From Yinghuangia aomiensis (GTDB taxonomy: Bacteria > Actinomycetota > Actinomycetes > Streptomycetales > Streptomycetaceae): DNA of 64,000 nt. Where the stretch lies: contig NZ_BAABHS010000003.1 in assembly GCF_039542225.1 (NCBI RefSeq), forward strand, positions 1 to 64,000, in the 5' to 3' direction. Within the stretch, counting starts at the first letter, position 1. Every line of letters begins with the position of its first letter. The translations under genes were made by a program, and so were the position numbers. Below the pieces are notes generated by a model. The model was given only the letters and a program-made list of their open reading frames with translations. It did not search any database and had not been told where the DNA came from. This document shows, in pieces, positions 52,285-60,522 of the stretch.

Positions 52285-53175
52285 TTGAACCCACTTGACG
52301 GAGACAGACCGGCCGGGCCCGCCGAAGGCCCCGCGGGTTCGCCGGCCTGCTACCGGCACCCCGGGCGCGAGACGCACATCCGCTGCGCGCGCTGCGAACG
52401 CCCGGTGTGCTCCGAATGCATGGTGAGCGCGTCGGTCGGCTTCCAGTGCCCGGAGTGCGTGCGGGACGGGCGGCGTACCGTGCGTCAGGCGCGCACGATA
52501 GCCGGGGGCAGCGTGCGGTCCCCGCAGAAGAGCGCGATCGTCACCAAGGTGCTCATCGGCCTGAACCTGGCGGTGTTCCTGCTGGTCCTTGTGGTCGGGG
52601 ACAAGGTGGTCGACAAGCTGATGCTGATCGGCCGTGCGCTCGTCGGGAACCACGTGGTCGGCGTTGCCGAGGGCGACTGGTACCGGCTGCTGACCGCGGG
52701 CTTCCTCCATCAGGAGGTCTGGCACATCGCCTTCAACATGTGGGCGCTGTGGATGCTGGGCCCGGCGCTGGAGTCCGCGCTGGGGCGGACCCGGTTCCTC
52801 GCCGTCTATCTGCTGTCGCTGCTCGGCGGCACCGCGACGTCGTACCTGCTCGCCGCGCAGAACCAGGGCTCGCTCGGCGCGTCCGGTGCGGTGTTCGGGC
52901 TGTTCGGCGCGGCCATCGTGGTGGGTCGGCGGATGCGGTACGACCTGCGGCCGCTGATCGCGCTGCTGGTGATCAACCTGGTGATCACGTTCCTCAACAC
53001 CAGCCGCATCGACTGGCGGGCGCACGTGGGCGGCCTGGTGGTCGGCGTGATCAGCGCGATCGTGATGGTGCACGCGCCGCGGGCGCACCGGGTGGTGGTG
53101 CAGGTTGCGGGCGTGCTGGTGATCGCCGCGGCGATCGTGGCGACCGTGCTGGTCAGGACGTCGCAGCTGACCTAG
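52285..53175 (+). CDS. Rhomboid-family intramembrane serine protease
   Basis: 296 residues. The N-terminus binds zinc (CYRHPGRETHIRCARC and CSECMVSASVGFQCPEC, six or more cysteines). The six-helix rhomboid core follows, with the catalytic dyad Ser200 in GASGAVFG and His247 in WRAHVGG. The HIAFNMWALW motif supplies the conserved HxxxN. The substrate is not known. The start is uncertain: TTG at 52285, 8 nt after the ppiA stop, has no good ribosome-binding site, and the zinc motif begins about 18 codons later. Confidence 0.88.
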   Translation: MNPLDGDRPAGPAEGPAGSPACYRHPGRETHIRCARCERPVCSECMVSASVGFQCPECVRDGRRTVRQARTIAGGSVRSPQKSAIVTKVLIGLNLAVFLLVLVVGDKVVDKLMLIGRALVGNHVVGVAEGDWYRLLTAGFLHQEVWHIAFNMWALWMLGPALESALGRTRFLAVYLLSLLGGTATSYLLAAQNQGSLGASGAVFGLFGAAIVVGRRMRYDLRPLIALLVINLVITFLNTSRIDWRAHVGGLVVGVISAIVMVHAPRAHRVVVQVAGVLVIAAAIVATVLVRTSQLT

Positions 53176-53182
53176 GTGCCGG

Positions 53183-53211
53183 ACCCGGGCGTGCCGCAGG
53201 GCTGCCCGGGT
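53183..53211 (+). terminator. Hairpin after the rhomboid gene
   Basis: ACCCGGGC and GCCCGGGT arms lie 8 nt after the stop. A T-run is absent. Confidence 0.5.
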
Positions 53212-53383
53212 GCGGGGCGCAAGGGCTGTCGCAGGGGGCGTCGCAGGGCCGTTGCGTGGTCATTCGGGCCTCCGCGATCGGTTACACTGAGGATATTCCG
53301 AATGACCCACGGTGATGATTCCGTGCGGACATTCCGTTGCGGACGCGTCGGCACGCCGGGGTGGCGAGCCGCGCACGCTAGGG

Positions 53384-53435
53384 TTATCCACAGGCTGTGC
53401 CCAGTTATCCCCACTGTGGATAACTCTGTGGACGG
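53384..53435. promoter_or_regulatory. Cluster of four DnaA boxes outside oriC
   Basis: TTATCCACA (53384), TTATCCCCA (53405), reversed TGTGGATAA (53415) and reversed TGTGGACGG (53427) lie in 52 bp in the gap between convergent rhomboid and crgA. Two boxes match the E. coli R1-type consensus exactly. The arrangement is a symmetric head-to-head pair of pairs. Clusters of boxes outside oriC that titrate DnaA are known in S. coelicolor. Confidence 0.75.
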
Positions 53436-53451
53436 CTGGTCCGCTGCCGCG

Positions 53452-53703
53452 TTACTTCCACTGGGTGGAGACGCCGAAGCCCGCCGCGATGAAGCCGAAG
53501 CCGACGACGATGTTCCAGTTGCCCATCTGCTCGACCGGGTAGTTGCCGTTCGTCACGTAGTAGACGACGATCCACAGCAGGCCGACGGCGAACAGGGCCA
53601 GCATGAAGGGCGCGACCCACCCGCGCGTGTCCAGCTTTATCACCGTCTTCTTCTCCGGCGGCGGCGTGAAGTCGGACTTCTTGCGAATGCGGGACTTCGG
53701 CAC
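53452..53703 (-). CDS. crgA: Cell division protein CrgA
   Basis: 83 residues starting VPKSRIRKKSDFTPP, with two membrane helices (WVAPFMLALFAVGLLWIVVYYV, by position 44-65, and WNIVVGFGFIAAGFGVST) and the conserved GNYPVEQMGNWN between them. CrgA inhibits or coordinates FtsZ-ring formation in streptomycetes and binds division proteins in mycobacteria. The start is GTG at 53703 with AGGAGA upstream. It is divergent from the DUF881 gene and near pknB/rodA, as is usual. Confidence 0.96.
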   Translation of the reverse strand: MPKSRIRKKSDFTPPPEKKTVIKLDTRGWVAPFMLALFAVGLLWIVVYYVTNGNYPVEQMGNWNIVVGFGFIAAGFGVSTQWK

Positions 53704-53865
53704 GAGAGTCTCTCCTGTCGATGCTGCCCTGGGCCTACAGCTTCGGAGCACCTACCGTCGGGCTTCGGCGCCCTGCCGTCGGCGGGGAGTGAACGGGGCG
53801 CGACGCGGCCTGCGACGCGTCGGTTAGCGTAGTCGCTCTCAGGTCCGGATGGAGGGTACGACAAC

Positions 53866-54654
53866 GTGCGTAGGCCCGGTGTGCGCTTGCCTGTTTTCCC
53901 CAGGCCCAGTGTCGCGCGATCCGGAACCAACCGGCGAGTGATCGTACCCCGGGTCCTCGCGATGGCGGTCTTCGGACTGGCCGGCCTCATGTTCTGGGTG
54001 AGCGCCACCACGTCGCACGGCAACGACATCCGCAACGACAGCCCGTCGATGCAGTACCGCGACCTGGTCCGCAAGCAAGGCGCGCACAACACCGAGGTCG
54101 AACGCGACCTCACCGGACTGCGCAAGGACGTCGACGACCTGACGCGGGGTCAGGCCAACGACCCCGAGGCGCAGGCCAAGGTCGACGCGCTCACCGCCCC
54201 CGCCCAGCTGGCGCCGCTGAGCGGCCCCGGGCTCACCGTCACGCTGACGGACGCGCCTCCGGACGCCACCGCGCGCATCCCCGACGTGCGCCAGCCCACC
54301 GCCGACGACCTCGTCGTGCACCAGCAGGACATTCAAGCTGTGGTCAATGCGTTGTGGGCGGGCGGTGCGCAAGGTATCCAGATCATGGACCAGCGCCTCG
54401 TCGCCACGAGCGCGGTGCGCTGCGTCGGCAACACGCTGATCCTGCACGGGCGCGTCTACTCGCCGCCGTACGTGATCACTGCGGTGGGCGACATCGGGGC
54501 CATGCGCCGCGCGCTCGACGACAGCGAAAGCGTGTACAACTACACGACCTACGTGACCGCGTACGGGCTGGGCTACAAGGTCGAAGACCGGAAGCAGGCG
54601 AACCTGCCGGGGTACACCGGTCCGCTCGACCTGCAGTATGCGAAAGTCTCCTGA
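53866..54654 (+). CDS. DUF881 family membrane protein
   Basis: 262 residues: a basic N-terminus, one membrane helix (VLAMAVFGLAGLMFWVSATTS, about 30-50), a coiled-coil stretch (MQYRDLVRKQGAHNTEVERDLTGLRKDVDDL by position 62-92), and the DUF881 core with GPGLTVTLTDAP and AVVNALWAGGAQGIQIMDQRL. The role is unknown. The family sits beside crgA and sortase genes in actinobacteria and beside division genes in other Gram-positives. The start is GTG at 53866. It is divergent from crgA. Confidence 0.88.
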   Translation: MRRPGVRLPVFPRPSVARSGTNRRVIVPRVLAMAVFGLAGLMFWVSATTSHGNDIRNDSPSMQYRDLVRKQGAHNTEVERDLTGLRKDVDDLTRGQANDPEAQAKVDALTAPAQLAPLSGPGLTVTLTDAPPDATARIPDVRQPTADDLVVHQQDIQAVVNALWAGGAQGIQIMDQRLVATSAVRCVGNTLILHGRVYSPPYVITAVGDIGAMRRALDDSESVYNYTTYVTAYGLGYKVEDRKQANLPGYTGPLDLQYAKVS

Positions 54655-54680
54655 GCCGGGAACAGAAGGGGAGTCGGCCC

Positions 54681-55427
54681 ATGCGCACCGCGATTCGCGG
54701 CGTTGGTGAGACGTTCATCACGCTCGGTGTCGTGATCCTGCTGTTCGTCGTCTACCAGCTGTATTGGACCGGGGTGCTGGCCCGCGAGGCGCGGGCCGAG
54801 GAACTCGACAAGCTGAACAAGAAGATCAAGAAGAACCAGTCGGCGCCGCTCGATCCGGTGGTCGGCACGCCGGGCGGCGCGTCCGCCCCGGCCGCGGCCC
54901 CGCCGCCCCAGCCGTACCCGCACGGCGAGAGCTTCGCGGTGATGTACATCCCGCGGTTCGGCTCGTCGTGGAAGTGGACGGTGCTGTCGGGCACCGACAC
55001 GGACGTCCTGAAGAAGGGCCTCGGCTGGTACGACAAGTCCGCCAAGGTCGGCCAGGACGGCAACTTCGCGGTCGCGGGCCACCGCAAGACCTACGGCGAC
55101 CCGATGATCGACTTCGCGGAGCTGAAGCCCGGCGACAAGATCGTGGTGAACGACACCGAGAACTGGTTCGTCTACACCCTCGACGTCCCGCTGGTGAACG
55201 CGCAGGCCGGCAAGAACGACAAGGCCGTCTACAAGACGCTCCCGGAGGACGTCGGAGTGGTCGCCCCGGTGCCCGCCAAGGGCTTCGACAAGCCCGGCAA
55301 GTACATCACCCTGACCACCTGCGACCCCAAGTACGGCAGCAGCCACCGCCTGATCGCCTGGGGCCACCTCGAATCGGTCCAGCCGCTGTCCGCCGGCGAG
55401 CCCGCGGCGCTGAAGGGAGCTTCCTGA
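54681..55427 (+). CDS. Class E sortase (first of three)
   Basis: A 248-residue membrane-anchored transpeptidase. Helix about 11-30 (TFITLGVVILLFVVYQLYW) and a short Lys-rich region precede the sortase barrel: AVMYIPRFG, His134 in VAGHRKTYG, Cys214 in TLTTCDPKYGSSHRLIAWG with the active-site Arg. TLTTC is the class E signature. Class E enzymes attach LAxTG-type proteins to peptidoglycan in high-GC Gram-positives. The ATG at 54681 has GGGGAGTC upstream. Its TGA overlaps the next ATG (TGATG). Confidence 0.9.
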   Translation: MRTAIRGVGETFITLGVVILLFVVYQLYWTGVLAREARAEELDKLNKKIKKNQSAPLDPVVGTPGGASAPAAAPPPQPYPHGESFAVMYIPRFGSSWKWTVLSGTDTDVLKKGLGWYDKSAKVGQDGNFAVAGHRKTYGDPMIDFAELKPGDKIVVNDTENWFVYTLDVPLVNAQAGKNDKAVYKTLPEDVGVVAPVPAKGFDKPGKYITLTTCDPKYGSSHRLIAWGHLESVQPLSAGEPAALKGAS

Positions 55428-55639
55428 TGTACGCGTTCATCTGGCGCCATCTGCCGGGCAACGTGTGGGTGCGCATCGCGATCTGCCTCATCCTGGTCAT
55501 GGCGATCGTCTACGCCCTGTTCCAGTGGATCTTCCCGTGGGCCGAGCCGCTGCTGCCGTTCAGCGACGTGACCGTCGACCAGGGCAACGTCACGGACGTC
55601 AACCCCAGCACTTCCCCGGCCGGAGGCCTCCCCGGATGA
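55427..55639 (+). CDS. Small membrane protein in the sortase operon
   Basis: 70 residues starting MYAFIWRHLPGNVWVRIAICL, with one strong helix (IAICLILVMAIVYALFQWIFPW, about 18-39) and a short exported tail ending STSPAGGLPG. It overlaps the sortase stop by one base and the pabA start by ATGA, so it is a true coupled gene. The function is unknown. It resembles the small hydrophobic proteins found between DUF881 and pabA in streptomycetes. Confidence 0.85.
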   Translation: MYAFIWRHLPGNVWVRIAICLILVMAIVYALFQWIFPWAEPLLPFSDVTVDQGNVTDVNPSTSPAGGLPG

Positions 55640-56277
55640 CCGCGCGCATTCTCGTCGTCGACAACTACGACAGCTTCGTCTTCAACCTGGTCCAGTACCT
55701 CTACCAGCTGGGCGCGACCTGCGAGGTCCGCCGCAACGACGAGGTGGCCGTCGAGGACGCCGCCGGGTTCGACGGCGTGCTGCTGTCGCCCGGCCCGGGT
55801 ACCCCCGAAGAGGCCGGGGTGTGCGTGGACATGGTCAAGTACGGGGCAGGACGTGTCCCGGTTTTCGGCGTGTGCCTGGGGATGCAGTCCATCGCGGTGG
55901 CTTACGGCGCTACCGTGGGCCGAGCGCCCGAATTGCTGCACGGCAAGACGAGTTCGGTCGCGCACCAGGGCGCGGGAGTCTTCGCCGGGCTGCCGTCGCC
56001 GTTCACCGCGACGCGGTACCACTCGCTCGCGGTCGATCCGGACACCGTGCCGGCCGAATTGGAGGTGACCGGGTGGACCGAGAGTGGGGTGATCATGGGC
56101 CTGCGCCATCGCGTCCTTCCGGTCGAAGGCGTGCAGTTCCACCCGGAGTCGGTGCTCACCCAGGACGGCCACCTCATGCTGGCGAACTGGCTGGCGACGT
56201 GCGGGTATCCGGAGGCCGTCGGGCGCGCCGGGGGCCTGGCGCCGGTGGTGGGCCGATCGGGGATGGCGACGACATAA
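55636..56277 (+). CDS. pabA: Glutamine amidotransferase component of aminodeoxychorismate/anthranilate synthase
   Basis: 213 residues. A class I amidotransferase with the oxyanion-strand motif LLSPGPGTPEEAG, nucleophile Cys80 in FGVCLGMQSIA, and the His/Glu pair in GVQFHPESVL. It starts ILVVDNYDSFVFNLVQYL, the TrpG/PabA hallmark. It feeds ammonia to chorismate for folate (PabA) or tryptophan (TrpG) synthesis. Location beside pknB favours the PabA/TrpG orthologue Rv0013. The ATG at 55636 overlaps the preceding stop. It is probably part of a five-gene run that includes sortases. Confidence 0.93.
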   Translation: MTARILVVDNYDSFVFNLVQYLYQLGATCEVRRNDEVAVEDAAGFDGVLLSPGPGTPEEAGVCVDMVKYGAGRVPVFGVCLGMQSIAVAYGATVGRAPELLHGKTSSVAHQGAGVFAGLPSPFTATRYHSLAVDPDTVPAELEVTGWTESGVIMGLRHRVLPVEGVQFHPESVLTQDGHLMLANWLATCGYPEAVGRAGGLAPVVGRSGMATT

Positions 56278-56291
56278 CCACCCGCCTGCCC

Positions 56292-57350
56292 GTGTACGCG
56301 GATCCGGCGCCGGACGCCGCACCGGCGTCCCAGCCCGGCCTCCCGGCCGGTCCGGAGCCCGGCTACGAACCGGACTTCCGGGACCGCACCGCCGAACTCG
56401 CCGTCGTGCGGCCCCCCGGGCGTGCGGCCAGGCGTGCGGCCGCGGCGGCGCCCGGTGACGGGACGCCGGGCGGCGGAACTCCCGGGGGCGGCACCCCCGG
56501 AGGCCGTGCCGCGCGGCGCAAGGCCCTCCAGGAGGAGCAGAAGGGTGCCAGGCGGCGCGGGAAGCCGCGCACGGGCGCGGCCGTGGAGCTGCCGCCCGGG
56601 GCGGGCCGTGCGGCCCGCCGGAAGGCCGCCAAGCCGTCCACGAAGGCACGTGTCATCACCGGAGTCGCCACCGGCATCGGCGAACTCGCCATGACGGCAG
56701 GCCTGGTGATGGTGCTGTTCGTGGTCTACACGACGTGGTGGACGAACGTCGTCGGGCACCGCAACGCCAACCGCGAGGCGGACAGCCTCCAGGACCAGTG
56801 GGACCAGAGCCAGAAGGACGGTGCCCCGCCGCCCGCCCCCGACCCGCGGCAGCCGGACGGCTTCGCCCCCGGCGCCGGGTTCGCCCTCCTCTACATCCCC
56901 AAGCTGGGCGTGCGCGTGCCGGTGGCGCAGGGCACCGACAAGCAGAAGGTCCTCGACAAGGGCCTGGCCGGGCACTACACGGACCCGAAGACCGCGATGC
57001 CGTGGGACAACCAGGGCAACTTCGCGGTGGCCGCGCACCGCAACACCCACGGCGAGCCGTTCCGCTACATCAACAAGCTCGTCGCCGGCGACAAGCTCGT
57101 GGTGGAGACCTCCACGACCTACTACACGTACGTGGTCACCAACACCCTTCCGGAGACGTCCCCGAAGGACATCGCGGTGATCGACCCGGTGCCGAAGAAG
57201 AGCGGGTTCAAGGGCCCCGGCCGGTACATCACGCTCACCACGTGCACCCCCGACGGGCACTCCACCTACCGGCTCATCGTGTGGGGGCAGCTCCAAGAGG
57301 AACGCCCGCGCAAAGACGGCAAACCGGATGCTTTGGTGAAGGACACGTAG
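56292..57350 (+). CDS. Class E sortase (second of three)
   Basis: 352 residues as given. A long cytoplasmic tail (1-115, Pro/Gly/Arg/Ala-rich with GDGTPGGGTPGGGTPGG) precedes one membrane helix (about 122-148) and the sortase barrel: LLYIPKLGVRVPVAQG, His in VAAHRNTHGEPFR, Cys in TLTTCTPDGHSTYRLIVWG. The active-site residues are complete. The start is not secure. GTG at 56292, 14 bp after pabA, is the first credible in-frame start but has no ribosome-binding site. Start by coupling to pabA would fit the operon. Confidence 0.83.
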   Translation: MYADPAPDAAPASQPGLPAGPEPGYEPDFRDRTAELAVVRPPGRAARRAAAAAPGDGTPGGGTPGGGTPGGRAARRKALQEEQKGARRRGKPRTGAAVELPPGAGRAARRKAAKPSTKARVITGVATGIGELAMTAGLVMVLFVVYTTWWTNVVGHRNANREADSLQDQWDQSQKDGAPPPAPDPRQPDGFAPGAGFALLYIPKLGVRVPVAQGTDKQKVLDKGLAGHYTDPKTAMPWDNQGNFAVAAHRNTHGEPFRYINKLVAGDKLVVETSTTYYTYVVTNTLPETSPKDIAVIDPVPKKSGFKGPGRYITLTTCTPDGHSTYRLIVWGQLQEERPRKDGKPDALVKDT

Positions 57351-57469
57351 CCTCCGCGCGGAGCATTGCCGACGCCCGCGGGAATCTCCCGGGAAACCAC
57401 TGCGGGATGGCGCTTTCGTGGCTGTCAGGGTCTGAACATCGGCGTTTGATTGTGCCAAGCTGTCGCCTC

Positions 57470-58228
57470 ATGGGCGTCGTGCGCAAGCTGATACGCGGCA
57501 CCGCCGAGATCGTGTTCACTCTGGGTCTCGTCGGTCTCCTCCTGTGCGTCCACCAGTTGTGGTGGACCAACATCGAATCCCGCGCGAAGGCGTCGTCCAA
57601 CCTGAGCGAGTTGGACGACGAATGGCAGCGCGGGCCGGTGGCGAGCAGCAACGACACGCCGCCGTACCTCGGCCCGGACGGCAGCGACGGGCCCACCAAC
57701 GTGGGCACCGACGGGCACAACGACGGGACGGGCGTGGACGGCGCGGGCACGGTCCGCGGCAAGCCGTTCGCGAAGGTCTACATTCCGCGGCTCGGCAAGG
57801 GCTTCGTGAAGCCGATCGTCGAAGGCACCAGCCTCAATTCGCTCGCCCAAGGCGTCGGCCACTACACCTACGCCCCCTACACCGGGCCGGGGCAGGTCGG
57901 GAACTTCGGCCTCGCCGGGCACCGCAACGGGCACGGCGAGCCGTTCCGCTACCTCAACAAGCTGCGGCCGGGCGACTTCGTGGTCGTCGAAACGGCCACC
58001 TCCTGGTACACCTACCAGATCGTCAAGGGCCCGTTCATCACCCAGCCGGGCAACGGCGCGGTCCTCGCTTCGGATCCGCCGCAACTCGGCCTGGGATCCG
58101 GGCAGAAGCTCATCACCCTGACGACCTGCGACCCGGAGTTCACGTCCAAGAACCGCATGGTGTTCTGGGGAACGCTGAAGGTCGCCGACGAGAAACGACC
58201 CGGCTTCAAGCCGGCCGCCCTGGGCTAG
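57470..58228 (+). CDS. Class E sortase (third of three)
   Basis: 252 residues. Helix about 11-32 (TAEIVFTLGLVGLLLCVHQLWW), a Gly/Asp/Asn-rich stalk, then the barrel with VYIPRLGKGFVKPIVEG, His151 in LAGHRNGHGEPFRYLN, and Cys220 in LITLTTCDPEFTSKNRMVFWG with the catalytic Arg. It is very close to the second sortase in the HRNxHGEPFRYxNKL segment. The ATG at 57470 has no obvious ribosome-binding site. A GTG at 57476 is possible. A strong terminator follows. Confidence 0.9.
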   Translation: MGVVRKLIRGTAEIVFTLGLVGLLLCVHQLWWTNIESRAKASSNLSELDDEWQRGPVASSNDTPPYLGPDGSDGPTNVGTDGHNDGTGVDGAGTVRGKPFAKVYIPRLGKGFVKPIVEGTSLNSLAQGVGHYTYAPYTGPGQVGNFGLAGHRNGHGEPFRYLNKLRPGDFVVVETATSWYTYQIVKGPFITQPGNGAVLASDPPQLGLGSGQKLITLTTCDPEFTSKNRMVFWGTLKVADEKRPGFKPAALG

Positions 58229-58298
58229 CAACGACCTGGCAGCCGAATCCCCCGGCATCCGGCCGGACTTCCCGCCACCGACCGGGCTCCACGAAAGG

Positions 58299-58336
58299 CC
58301 GAGGCCCGCGCCCCTCTCGGGGACGCGGGCCTCGGT
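58299..58336. terminator. Bidirectional terminator between the sortases and pknB
   Basis: CCGAGGCCCGCGCCCC and GGGGACGCGGGCCTCGG arms meet between convergent genes. A good stem with a 4-nt loop and one bulge. Confidence 0.8.
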
Positions 58337-58362
58337 CGTGTTCCGGTGCCGTGCCGCGGGGC

Positions 58363-60228
58363 CTACTGGCCCCAGTTCTTCGGGTCGAACGGGTTGGTGA
58401 TCGGCTTGGTGTTGCCGCCCGGGTTGCCCGGCTGCGTCGTCGGACCGCCCGGCTGCGTCGTCGGACTGCCCGGCGGGGTGGTCGGCGCCGTCGTGGTCGG
58501 CGAGGGAGTCGGGCCCTGCGAGATGATCAGGGTGATCGTCGTGCCCTCGTCGACCGGACCCTTGTCCGGGCTGTAGCTGATGACCGTGCCCTGCGGACGG
58601 TCCGCGCTGTACTGCATGCGGATCCGCGGGTTGAGCTTCAGATCCTTCAGCTTGTTCGTCGCGTCGTCCTGGGTCAGCCCGGTCAGCGTCGGGATGTCCA
58701 CCTGGGCCTTGCCACTGCTGACGGTCAGCGTGACGTCGCTCTTCAGCGCCAGGTCGGTGTTGGCGACCGGGTCGGTCGCGCACACGTTGCCGCGCTGGCA
58801 CTGGCTGGTCACCACGCGGTTGACCTTCGGGGTGAACCCGGCGTCGGTGAGCGCCTTGACCGCGGCGTCCTCGGACTGGCCGACGACCTGCGGGACCTTG
58901 GCGGTCGGCGGGCCGGACGACATGATCACCGTGACCACGCTGTCCTTGGGCAGCTTGGAGTCAGGCTGCTTGTCCTGCTCGCAGACCTTGTCCTTGGGCT
59001 GGTCGGCACAGGCCTTCTTGGTGTCCGAGACCTTGATCTTCAGGCCGGCGTTCTCCAGCGACGACGTCGCCTCCTGCTCGGTCTTGCCGATCAGGGTGGG
59101 CACCGTCTTGTCGTCCTTGGCGCCGCCGGAATCGCCGAGCAGCGTCTTGCCGACGAAGAACGCCGCGACGAGCACCGCGACGCAGGCGACCGCGAGCAGC
59201 GCCCACGCCCAGCCGCGCTGCCGCGGCGGTTCGTCGTCGTCGTAGTCGTCCGGGCCCTGGTCGTACTGCTGCGGCGGCCGGCCCTGCGAGCCGTAAGCCC
59301 CGGTCTGGCTGGTCGCCCCACCGGGGGTCGGCGGCAGGTACTGGGTGGCGGCCTCCATCGGGGCCATCACCGCCGACGCCGCGATCGGCATGCCGTGCAG
59401 CGCGCGCTCGAGGTCGGCGCGCATCTCGTCGGCGCTCTGGTACCGGTGGTCCGGGTGCTTGGCGAGCGACTTGAGCACGATCGCGTCGATGGTCGGGGAG
59501 ACCTCGGGGTCGTACGCGCTCGGCGGCAGCGGGTCCTCGCGGACGTGCTGGTACGCCACCGCCACCGGCGAGTCGCCGACGAACGGCGGCCGCTCGGTGA
59601 GCAGTTCGTACAGCAGGCAGCCCGCGGAGTAGAGGTCCGAACGGGCGTCCACGGTCTCGCCGCGGGCCTGCTCGGGGGACAGGTACTGGGCCGTGCCGAT
59701 GACCGCGGCGGTCTGCGTCATCGTCATGCCGTTGTCCGCCATGGCGCGCGCGATGCCGAAGTCCATCACCTTGACGGTGCCCTGGCGCGTCAGCATGACG
59801 TTCGCGGGCTTGATGTCGCGGTGGATGATGCCGTTGCGGTGGCTGTACTCCAGAGCCTGGAGCACGCCCGCGGTCATCTCGAGAGCGCGTTCGGGCAGCA
59901 GCCGGCGGCCGGAGTGCAGCAGCTCGCGCAGCGTGGACCCGTCGACGTACTCCATCACGATGTACGGGATGGAGATCCCGTTGATGTAGTCCTCGCCTGT
60001 GTCGTAGACCGCGACGATCGCCGGATGGTTCAGCGACGCGGCGGACTGCGCCTCACGGCGGAAACGTGCCTGGAACGAGGGGTCGCGGGCCAGGTCGGCG
60101 CGGAGCGTTTTCACCGCGACGCTACGGCCGAGGCGGATGTCGCGGCCCAGATAGACCTCGGCCATACCGCCGCGGCCCAGGACCGCGCCCAGCTCGTACC
60201 GGTCGCCGAGGCGACGCGGCTCTTCCAT
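58363..60228 (-). CDS. pknB: Serine/threonine protein kinase PknB with PASTA repeats
   Basis: 621 residues. Kinase domain about 10-275: GRGGMAEVYLGRD (glycine loop), Lys40, HRDIKPAN (His136 to Asp138) and DFG 156-158. A proline/Gln-rich juxtamembrane linker precedes one membrane helix (about 340-358). The exported part has three PASTA domains (VPTLIGKTEQEAT, VPQVVGQSEDAAV, IPTLTGLTQDDAT) that sense muropeptides or lipid II. The tail is Pro/Thr/Gly-rich. The ATG at 60228 has GGAAG upstream. PknB regulates cell-wall growth and probably phosphorylates CwlM and the MurJ-partner pseudokinase described here (inference from mycobacteria). Confidence 0.93.
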   Translation of the reverse strand: MEEPRRLGDRYELGAVLGRGGMAEVYLGRDIRLGRSVAVKTLRADLARDPSFQARFRREAQSAASLNHPAIVAVYDTGEDYINGISIPYIVMEYVDGSTLRELLHSGRRLLPERALEMTAGVLQALEYSHRNGIIHRDIKPANVMLTRQGTVKVMDFGIARAMADNGMTMTQTAAVIGTAQYLSPEQARGETVDARSDLYSAGCLLYELLTERPPFVGDSPVAVAYQHVREDPLPPSAYDPEVSPTIDAIVLKSLAKHPDHRYQSADEMRADLERALHGMPIAASAVMAPMEAATQYLPPTPGGATSQTGAYGSQGRPPQQYDQGPDDYDDDEPPRQRGWAWALLAVACVAVLVAAFFVGKTLLGDSGGAKDDKTVPTLIGKTEQEATSSLENAGLKIKVSDTKKACADQPKDKVCEQDKQPDSKLPKDSVVTVIMSSGPPTAKVPQVVGQSEDAAVKALTDAGFTPKVNRVVTSQCQRGNVCATDPVANTDLALKSDVTLTVSSGKAQVDIPTLTGLTQDDATNKLKDLKLNPRIRMQYSADRPQGTVISYSPDKGPVDEGTTITLIISQGPTPSPTTTAPTTPPGSPTTQPGGPTTQPGNPGGNTKPITNPFDPKNWGQ

Positions 60229-60522
60229 AGCTTCCAGCCCTTCCCTTACCGATCCACGGCCCTGGGGACCGGTCCGACGGAACAAGCAGTGCGATGGACC
60301 GGGACTACTGCCTCCACTGCTCTGTCTGCCTATCCGAGTGTCGCAGGCGGCTTCGGCGCCGCTTGCCCCCGCCCGTCCCGGAACGTTCCCGGACACGGTA
60401 CCGGGGCGTGCGATCCCCCGTGTGTCACGGACTGATCAAGTCCGGCGGCCGCGTTGTGCGGACTGTCCTGCGGACTCCCGTGCGGGCCGGGGCGCGGAGC
60501 GGCACGCGGACTATGGTGCGTG
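60229..60522. other. Gap between pbpA and pknB, 294 bp
   Basis: No gene is seen. A 20-bp imperfect palindrome (GTCC, C, GGAACGTTCC, C, GGAC) lies at 60375-60394 and could be a regulatory site for pknB. AGTCCGC/GTCCGCA repeats occur near 60455-60520. Confidence 0.45.
60375..60394. promoter_or_regulatory. Palindrome upstream of pknB
   Basis: GGAACGTTCC flanked by GTCC and GGAC. One non-pairing base lies in each flank. Its role is unknown. Confidence 0.35.

Noticed and set aside
57544..60435. A 963-codon rightward frame across the third sortase and pknB
   Set aside because: It runs out of frame through a sortase and antisense through pknB, both with intact catalytic motifs.
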